Assembly: GCF_000226115.1 (NCBI RefSeq)
Contig: NC_016462.1
Coordinates: 2,480,001 to 2,544,000, forward strand
DNA: 64,000 nucleotides
Direction: 5' to 3'
Origin: Thermothielavioides terrestris NRRL 8126
Lineage: Eukaryota; Ascomycota; Sordariomycetes; Sordariales; Chaetomiaceae
Below, in pieces: positions 56,163 through 64,000 of this stretch. Every line of letters begins with the position of its first letter. The stretch's first letter is position 1. Below the pieces are notes generated by a model. It saw only the letters and a list, made by a program, of their open reading frames with translations, had not been told where the DNA came from and ran no database searches. The position numbers and the translations under genes were made by a program.

Positions 56163-56186
56163 TAGGTAGGTAGGTAGGTAGGTAGG
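56163..56186. repeat. (TAGG)n microsatellite
   Basis: Six tandem TAGG units about 300 bp downstream of the RING gene stop, possibly in its 3' untranslated region. Confidence 0.85.
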
Positions 56187-56484
56187 GAGGCCAGCAGCCC
56201 CGTAGCGCCCCCTTTTGCCGCAGAAAGGCGCACGCGCCAGCTGAACCAGCCAGGTACGCCGCCCAAATCGCATCAAATACCAATATGAATCAAAACAGCA
56301 GCATTAGATAATTATCTTGCTCAGCGGGGATGGGGTATCTCAGAAGCAAGGGGAAAAAAGGAAGAAAAGAGAACGGGAATAGAGAGGGCATGCAGGCAGG
56401 GCAGGCAGGGAGACAGGCAGGCAGGCAGGACCGCGGAGCGGGGCGGGCATGGCCACCACCGCGCAGCAGATGAGCAAAGCAAAC

Positions 56485-58258
56485 TCAAGAGCGCTCGCCG
56501 CCCTCAGCCGGCGGACCAGTCGTTGCTGTCGTCGTCGTCGTCGTCATCGTCGCGGCTGGCGCCGTCGTCCGGATGTGGAACCGCTCCCGCAGACGGTCCG
56601 CGAGCCGCGCCCTGCGCCCGCGCTGTTCCTCCTCCGTCAGCTCGCCGTTCCCGCCCCCGCCACCGGCTGCGCGCTGCGCCTGGTGGCGGGAGCTGTGCCG
56701 GCGGAGGATCTCGATGCGCTCCTCGACCGAGGCGTGCCGGAGCCGATGCAAGTCGAGGAAGCGCGACGACCGTCGGCGCTGTTGTTGGGCGGTGTTGTTG
56801 TTGTTGCTGCTGCTGCTGTTGTTGTTGTTGGCGGTGGTGGTGCCGTCGTCATGCTCGTTCCAGTTCTCTGTAGCCGCGAGGGGCGGGGCGGAGAGGAAGG
56901 GATCGTCTCGATCAGCCACGGCGGTTTGCTCGCTGTGTGTTCCGAGATCGAGTCGGCTTGAGAGGGGACGGGCGTTAGTGGGGTGCCTGGCGCGACGAGG
57001 ATGGGTGAAAGCTTACCATAAGGGGCAGGTCCCCGAGATATTGATGAGCCAGGGGTCGATACAGGGTGGATGGAACTGGTGAGAGCACGGAAGCAGCCGT
57101 ACTTCTTCGCCGACTGTGAAATCCTCGGTGCAGATCGAACAAACGACATGTTCGTCGGAAGGGCGGCCTTCCGCCTTGTGCCTCTCCCTACCCACCGCAT
57201 CCGCGTCACTCTGTTGGCTTTCGGCCGGTGTCACCTCCGGCTGGGGTGCTGCACCCGACATCGATGCAACATCGCTCTTGCGATCTTGCGGGGTCCGCGG
57301 TTCTTCCGGAATCGCCGATAACCTTGTTCCCAAGGTCGGATCCTGCGCCGTCGCCGACCGTTGCGACTCGAGTTCGAAAGACCGGTCGCCCTTCGCCGGG
57401 TCCCCAAACCTCACGATCGGCAGCGTTTCCAGCACTGCGCGCGCCAGCCCCTTGGCTCGACTCTGCGGCGGCCGCCCTCCGTACCCAGACCGCGGACCGT
57501 ACCGCTCGGGGTAGCGGTGGGCCCGGACCGCTCCCGACACAATGATGATGAGGAACAGCACCGTGATGAGCCCCGTGATGCTGTATAGGACGCTCATCGC
57601 AATCGCCGAATTGCTCCCGTTCTGCTGCTCCTGAGTGCTCGACGGCGTGTTGGTCGCGTTCAAACTTCCCGTGATTGTGGCTCGCAATGTGCCGCCGGCC
57701 CGGATGGTGTTGTTCACGGTGTCCGCCGCCTCATCCGAATCACCCATGGTATAAATCGTGTTGTAGCTGAGGTCGTCGCCGTCCAGGCTGCAGCTGTTCC
57801 CATGGATGCTGTATAGCAGAATCGCCCTCGGCGCGTCTTCCATGAGGCGATTGACGACTGCCGTCGCGTTGTCGTTATCGCAGCAGAGAAAGGCTATCGT
57901 GTCCTGGTTCGCCAATGCATCGGCGTTGTCAGGATCTTCGGCCGCGACTAAGCTCCCGCGGATCCATATGGACTGTGGCGTGTTAGCGACGACGGCACCT
58001 GGTCAGAGTCCGATCGCGGGGCGGTCTCAGTCTCACGCTTCTATCTGTCTGGTTGAGGCCCGCGTCTTCCGTCAGCGGGTACACGTTGTATGTCAGGTGC
58101 AGAGCCTCGGACTCTGGGGCGGCGAGCTGGAGGTGCAGGAGCGAGGCCAGCTGCCACTCGGGAGGGTCGGGGATCGGTGCTATCCTCGCATCTTCGGCGA
58201 GGACTCGGCAGAGGGCCTGGAGGAGGGAGGCGGCGAATAGCCAGCCCGACAAGGCCAT
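56485..58258 (-). CDS. PA-TM-RING type E3 ubiquitin ligase (RING-H2)
   Basis: Single-pass endomembrane ubiquitin ligase. Exons 58037-58258, 57017-57972 and 56485-56956 (minus strand) encode 549 residues. A signal peptide (MALSGWLFAASLLQALCRVL) is followed by a lumenal domain of about 190 residues, PA-like, with N-glycosylation sites (NQT, NAT, NNT, NGS). The membrane helix is SVLYSITGLITVLFLIIIVS. The RING-H2 is CSICTEDFTVGEEVRLLPC, then SHQFHPPCIDPWL and TCPLC. The last Cys codon is split by intron 2 (TG|C), so the finger is completed only by splicing. The tail has Asn, Ser and Thr runs, a basic helix RRRSSRFLDLHRLRHASVEE and RARLADRLRERFHIR. Introns are 64 and 60 nt. Substrates are unknown. 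Confidence 0.93.
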
Positions 58259-60533
58259 CTTCTTCCCGCTTTCCCACGCCGGCGACGGTCGACGTCGCTG
58301 CAGGCTCGACTGAAAGCAGGATGGCTGGGCAAACCTCGCACCGTCGGTCTGAAATCGGGTCGCGAAGGGCCGCCGATTGAGATGGAGGGCGGGGAAGGCG
58401 GAGGGAAATGGGCGGCCGAGGACGGATCGTTTGTTCGGCGGCAGACCAGGCCTCCCAGCTCACGGTGCCCGGCCAGACATGGCGTGAGCCCTTCTGTGGC
58501 CGATCGTCGTCCCTGTTTCTTCGGGTTTTGATCGTCGGCTAAGGCATATGCTAAGCGGCTGGGGGAGGAGGCGAACGACTGGAGGAATGGACGGACGGGG
58601 GAGCATGCACGATGCCCACACAAAGCGAAGCTCGGCCCAGTCGGAACAGCTGCTGCGGGATCGCCGTGCTAAGAAGGCTAAGCGGCATGCATTTGGGGTA
58701 CTGCATGCGCATGCGTACAGTACATGCTCAAGTAGGTAGGCACCTGAGCAGACGTGTGGCTTGAAGCCAAATCCAGTCAGTTGGGAGCTCCTCCTACTCT
58801 CTGTGCAGTGGCGGAAAGCATGCTGAATGAGTCCCGGCCTTTGTTCTCGTCGTAGTGTACTGTATTCAAGGAGCGAGCAAGCCCGAGTGTTCGTTGTTTG
58901 GCGACGGAACCTCGATCTCTGCGGGGGTCTGCCCGTGGGGAAGCGGCGGTACTGCTACACGTCAGTGGGTCGGATGGGCAGGGGTGAGCGGCGTTTTGGA
59001 ACTGTTTTAGTGCCCGATGCTGCTTAGTGTAAAGCAGCCATCGGTCCCTCTTAACATGACCGCCTTAAGTCGCGATGGAGCGGCATCGTTATGAAGAGGG
59101 GTGCCTGAAATCCATTCCATCGCAGCGCTTCCGGAAGCCTGCGTGACACAGTGCACAAGACGTCGGCGAACGTCACACTTCACAATCTCGTCATCGTGAT
59201 GATTCGCTATTTTGATCCGATTTCCGGAGCGTGGAAGCCACTATGACCGATACGTGATAGTTAGGCAGTTAGCGTGTGGCGATCTTTCAATCTGTCAGAT
59301 CTCCATTGCTCCGCTGAAGATGGACGGGTTTAACATCTCCACACGGTCAGCACGCAGTAGTCGAGTATTGTGAAGGTATGCAAGCGGTTACATCGACACG
59401 TGCCTCTGGCCACACCACCGGGAACCGGCAAACTCCTGTGTAGAGCCGCCACAGACAGGCTGACACTGAGAGCTCCAGCTGAACCCGTCTGTGTAGCCTA
59501 CCACAGTCGTTATCGACCAGCTACGCCAAGGCTACGATCAGCCCTTGCTTTCCTTTTCCGGGTCGACAGCCCTGCAACGGTGGCATGAGCGTCTGCAAGA
59601 CCCGGAACGTCCCTTGGTTATGGCTCCTGAACGTGGACACGCTCCCCGGTAAAACGCTCTTGTTTTCCATGCTCCGTGCCAGGCAAAGATACAGCTGGCT
59701 CGGGGATTTTTCTCAGCTCAACAGCAAGCGACCTGGAGATCGCCCGTTGACGTTTCAGATGCCAAACACAAGCATGTTGACACACACAGAGGCGATGCCG
59801 ACTGCTACCGCGTATCTAAAGTTCTTAAGAGGCGCATCTGGGTGCTGTACCCCTGTACCCCCGTCCAGACGTCCTACGAAAACCACTGGCGGCCCAAGAA
59901 GACTCCTAATTTCTCGAACTCGCGTTGTTACAAAGTAGATGCTGACGGGATGATTTACTCGTGGCCCAGGGTCGAGTACGCTTCCCTGTCAGGGCTCGTG
60001 AGCGCCCAGGGACGGATTATTCTCCGCATGAATGGACATCACACAAGTTGTGTCACAGCACCCAACAGACCCTTGCAACAGAGCCGGCATTCACGATGCG
60101 GCTAAATGCAGCTGCCGAGATCGCGTTCAGGAGCATGTGTGCCCCGATGAATAGAAAGCCCTTGTGCCGGAGTATATATGTGTGTGATTTGCGCGCTTTG
60201 CTCCAAAGTTCCTCGCGCCAGCTGTGGTCGGCGATTAGTTCGCGCCGGCAGCACTCACGGCATGCGTCGGAGGACGACATGTTTTGTGGCGCAAGGCTTG
60301 CACTGGGTTTCCAGTCCAGTCCAACTGGGGACTGGCGTCGGTCTGCTAGAGAATGCGTTGGACAAGGACCAGTGAGGAGGGAAACCCCAACGACTCGTCT
60401 GTGACACCTTCCACGTTGGCTGGTCAGCGCCGCGTGTCGCAACCGCTGACAGGTGGACGAGGAATCGATGGTGGTGACACCTTGTGAAGTGTGTACATTC
60501 CATTGGGTCAGTGAGTTGGTTGGGCAACCGCCT
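58259..60533. other. Intergenic region RING gene / tubulin cofactor B
   Basis: Promoter of the RING gene and 3' flank of the cofactor gene. 2.3 kb without a recognisable gene. Confidence 0.6.
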
Positions 60534-61648
60534 TCAAATCTCCTCCATGTCCTCCAGGTCATCCAGGGCTGGAAAGTCGCCAACCTCGACCCGCTCCGGC
60601 CTGACGAATACGCCACGCTTCAGCTCCGACTCTTCGCCCCAGTACCGGGTGCCCCCGATGCTGCCGTCGTTCTTGCCCACTGGTTCGTCCAGCTGGACGC
60701 CTACCCAAGCGCCTACGCCTGGGATCTCCTTGACATCGCCGACGTACTTGATTTCACCTCGCTTCGTATCGTCTTGGCCGACCCTGCACCGCTTCCCAAC
60801 GGCGATCCCCCGGGCTTCAATCTCTCGAGCAATCTCGGCAATTCTGGCCTGCTCATGGCTCGGGGCGTTGGGGTCGAAGCGCCCCAGCTTCTGCGCCTTC
60901 TTCCAGGCGAGGACAGAGTCCGTCTTCTTTTCGTATTCTTCCTCGGAGAGCACGAACTTCTCGACCCCGGCCGTACTAGAGAAATTGGGCCTCGCTGAGA
61001 CGGGCCGAGTGTCGACGACCTGGTGCCCTGGGTTAGCCGCACGCTCTCCCCATATGACATGAGAAGCAGATCCCCTTGGAAGATGCCTCACTTGGAGCAC
61101 TCTTTGGGTCTGAACTACGGCAAACGCCATCTGTGAGGCTCATGCTCCGCTCATGCTCATATTACTGTACATCTGTCCCCCTGTGGCTCTGCAGCAGCCG
61201 GGAGCTGGGACGAAGACACATTCATCAACAAGGATTCAGACCCGACAATGCAGCCAGTGGCCTGATGAGTTTTTTGCTTGAGTACCGCGGCTGTGCTTTG
61301 AGCATAGCGGCTTCCACGTCCCTCATTGGTGCCACTTGCGCTTTGGTGAATGCGGGAGATAGAGGTGAGAGGAGAGGCGCGGACGCATCCGGACGGGCGG
61401 TCTTATCTTACCAATAATTCCGCGTAAGGGACGAGCGGAAACTGTGCCAGGCGGACCGAGTCCTCATCCTGGGCCTCTACCGGGATCTTCTCATTGGACG
61501 GCGCCTTGAGGAAGATCTGCTGGCAAGACGGAGGAATGCCAGTGACGGATTCGAGCTTGGCCTTGAGCTGGGAAATGGACCATGACGGCGTGATCCGTCG
61601 CTCGGAGGAGGCGTAGTCCGAGACCACGTAAAGGGGCACGTCTGCCAT
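60534..61648 (-). CDS. ALF1: Tubulin-folding cofactor B (Ubl + CAP-Gly)
   Basis: Cytoplasmic chaperone that binds alpha-tubulin with cofactor E. Exons 61412-61648 and 60534-61019 (minus strand) encode 240 residues. The N-terminal ubiquitin-like domain is residues 1-80 (MADVPLYVVSDYASSERRIT, GIPPSCQQIFLK). A linker with VVDTRPVSARPNF and EKFVLSEEEYEKKTDSVLAW is followed by a helix (EQARIAEIAREIEARGIAVG). The CAP-Gly domain has GVGAWVGVQLDEPVGKNDGS, including the signature GKNDGS. The acidic tail ends LDDLEDMEEI, resembling the EEY/F-type tubulin tail mimic of the family. The intron is 392 nt, long for this window; I found no exon hidden in it, and direct joining gives a normal domain order. 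Confidence 0.93.
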
Positions 61649-64000
61649 GGTCAGAGCGAACGATAATAATGCGCTGGAGCTCTGCGAGAGCGGTTTGCGA
61701 AGCGCTGGTAATGCAAGGCAAGAAAGAAGCCGCGTGAGGAGCGAGTTGATCTGATGAAAGTTGAGAAACGCTGGGGCAGTCAAGGGATGCTTGCTCAGCT
61801 CAGGCTGGCGGAGTAATGTTGACTCCTCGGCGCCGCCCTCCAGAAACGGGACGGAAATGCTGTGAAATCCCGGCGGTGCTCGATGGACAAAGCGCTTAAG
61901 CTACCTAAACAGCTCGCAGTGCTGTTTGCGGTGGTCCCGAGACGCCCAAGAATAATGTAGAACTCAACAGCCGGGAGTTTCTCGATCGCAAATGCCAAAC
62001 CTGCCGACGTGACTGCTCTATGTGCACGGATTATCTCTTCACTGTGTATTGCTGCCTTGTCTTCCGCGATTGCGGCGGGGTCCACATAATGTTAGCTTGC
62101 CCCTTTTCGTTCGCCAAGGCTATTGCGCCACAGCGGCAGCCACAAGGCAAGCCATATCAGTGGGGCGCCTGCCCCAGTGGCCTCGTTCTAGCCTCGTCAG
62201 TTGTCGCTTCACTTGACCCATCAACAACAAACGACTGCCTTGTTCTTTGTTCTTTCCTCCAGAAACTGTCCGGCGGTCTCAGAATGGACACCTTACGCCC
62301 ACAAACAATGCAACAATGCAAAATTGCAGCAACCTGCCTCTGCCGCCTCCCGCCCGCGGCACGGATAGCTGCACCGCTCGAATGTTCTGCCGTGAGCTTC
62401 GATTGGGTCACACCCGTTTGTAGGCCCGTTTGCAAGCCCTCGCTACTTCAAGGGCCCATCTCATTGGGAGGCGCCGGAGGCGCCTGAATTAAGGCCAGCA
62501 CCGGCTCCGGACATGACCGCGTCGACGCCGTCATACATGAGATTCCGCGGTAGGCTGAAGGTCAAACGCCGCTGCCGAGCGCCATTGGTCGGACCTGCAC
62601 AGTGGTGCTGGACTCGCCTCGCTCTCGACGGCTTCCAGCTACGGATACACAGTGCTCCGTAAGGCTCTGCCGATACCCGAAGCCGGGGTCCCACCACTCG
62701 GTGCGACCCGCCGCCCCATCTCTCCGCGATCATCGTGGACGCCGTGCAAACGGCCGATGAACAATGGCTGAGACACACACGGCGAGTTCAATGCAGCGCC
62801 CGACAAGTCGCCCTCTCACTCGTTGGCCCGCGTCTCCCCCCACAGGTGTCTTGCTTATGGTGAGTGAGGCTGCGACGAGGCCGCTACCCGATGCATGCTC
62901 TCTGTCGCAAATGCCATTGTCACACTTGTCCACTCACAGATGACTGTTCCGTTTTCCTCCACAGCACCGGCCTCAAGCCGAGTCACCGCTTCATGCACTG
63001 ACCGTCCTGCGTTGTCTGCATACCTGGCGCTCTGGGCCTAGGTTGGGCAGCTCGTCCCGGCGGCAGTGTTGCATCGACGAGGGGGATGTTCCTCAGTCGT
63101 CTCGGCCGCCCTTGTCCACCGCCTGCTGTCTTGCTGTCAAGTGTCAAAACGTGGCAGGGACAGGGGTTCGAGATGAATGTCGGGCGATAGATGATGTGCA
63201 TAACTTGCTACCCAAGATCTCTCCTTGTGCCGTTCACCGCCACGTTGGGTTGTTGGACAACTACCGCAGTAACTCAACCTGCACATCTGTGGCGGTCCCG
63301 TTTCCAGGCGAGCTGAAAGAGGGAGCTGGAAGAGGGCACGACCGGGTTCTGACTGATCAAGCATCCAGGTTCTGTCGCTACCAAACTGGGGCGACATGAT
63401 CGTCGGAGTGCACTCGACACACGTGGGTCTGAACCAAATCTCCGATCAAAGATCCGGCAGTGGGACCAGCCGGTATGCGAGACCAACGAAGCCAGACACA
63501 CCTCCCGCCAAGGAAGCGATCAGAGCTAGCTGCCTACCACAGGAGCATAGCGAAGTTGGCCGGACCCGTTCCCATAGGCTCGAACATGCCCCGCCGCCGA
63601 GGTCGAAAACGTCGACTTACATGCAGTTCATCTCACGCGACTTTACTATACAAGGTGTGGTAGCAAACCGTTTGATGCCCCTCCACCAGACTGAACGACC
63701 CGCAATCGAAACAAACAGAGCGTTACGCCGTACGGAGCACTCTGCGCACGATCCGCCATTCCGTGGGTAGCGTTCGCTGACGCAAGCAGGCCATTTGATA
63801 GGGACTTTATCACCCCGCAGTATTCCGTAGTTATTTCTCTCTGAACCGGCTGTCTTTGTCCTCCTTCCCCATCGGCAGGCGGGGCGGCTGAGCTAGGGCT
63901 TCGCCCTCCTCCGGCTTGAGCTTGTAACCACGTTACTCTGCAGCGGCCATGGGCCCGGCAGAAGCTCTCACCGCCGTCATTACGCTGTACTCCGTGCGTC
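61649..64000. other. Right-end region without recognisable genes
   Basis: Promoter of the cofactor B gene and 2.2 kb beyond. Open frames (for example 62020-62487 and 63396-63770, plus strand) show no domain, intron logic or good start context. TACGGAG/CTCCGTA motifs cluster near 63731, 63821 and 63988. Confidence 0.55.

Larger units (their letters stand above)
53258..56484. other. Convergent intergenic region with repeats
   Basis: 3' flanks of the GH128 gene (+) and the RING gene (-), 3.2 kb. No convincing gene. It includes a 31-bp GC-rich direct repeat (54452-54514), GGTA repeats (56163-56186) and GGCA repeats (about 56390-56430). Confidence 0.6.

Noticed and set aside
1..64000. CRISPR array, prophage or bacterial operon
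   Set aside because: The DNA is eukaryotic with spliceosomal introns; the direct repeats found are microsatellites or short duplications without spacers.

Overview
The window is nuclear DNA of a filamentous ascomycete, most likely a Sordariomycete close to Sordariales/Chaetomiaceae. The evidence is GC-rich coding sequence, short GT-AG introns (mostly 55-130 nt) with CTAAC/CTGAC branch points, a VeA velvet regulator, a Zn2Cys6 transcription factor of the Upc2-like type, a VTC complex subunit, an Mga2/Spt23-type membrane transcription factor and an NADH-GOGAT whose two parts are fused. No sequence search was possible, so the lineage is an inference. I support 17 protein-coding genes, one partial at the left edge, one intron-containing tRNA-Gly gene, one MITE-like element and several microsatellites.

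Layout. 1-4472 (+) is the 3' part of glutamate synthase. 5721-8209 (+) is a VTC2/3-type polyphosphate polymerase subunit. 12127-13016 (-) is an uncharacterised protein with a His...Asn-Cys pattern. 15555-17337 (+) is VeA. 18791-20773 (+) is a disordered hypothetical protein. 23015-27520 (-) is Mga2/Spt23. 28679-30637 (-) is a Na+/H+ antiporter. 31541-31620 (-) is tRNA-Gly(UCC). 31659-32606 (-) is a carbonyl-reductase-like SDR, divergent from an MFS transporter at 33040-35150 (+). 35939-37269 (-) is Tad3. 39941-42136 (+) is 6-phosphofructo-2-kinase/fructose-2,6-bisphosphatase. 43350-44471 (-) is a hypothetical protein with a PPPY motif. 45414-47487 (-) is a Zn2Cys6 transcription factor. 49041-49410 is a MITE-like element. 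52016-53257 (+) is a secreted GH128-type glucanase. 56485-58258 (-) is a PA-TM-RING E3 ligase. 60534-61648 (-) is tubulin-folding cofactor B.

Most genes are unrelated housekeeping or regulatory genes separated by 1-4.5 kb of sequence in which I see no convincing genes. The one pair that may work together is the SDR and the DHA2-type MFS transporter, which share a 433-bp promoter. I found no new multi-gene system. The most interesting signals are local. One is a 102-nt, stop-free intron placed inside the membrane-anchor codons of Mga2. Another is a 370-bp element with perfect 32-bp terminal inverted repeats and telomere-like internal sequence. The others are an inferred GC-AG intron in the Zn2Cys6 factor, a tRNA gene lying directly downstream of the SDR on the same strand, a Pho4-type CACGTG site upstream of VTC, and a TATA box with a small ORF between two convergent genes.
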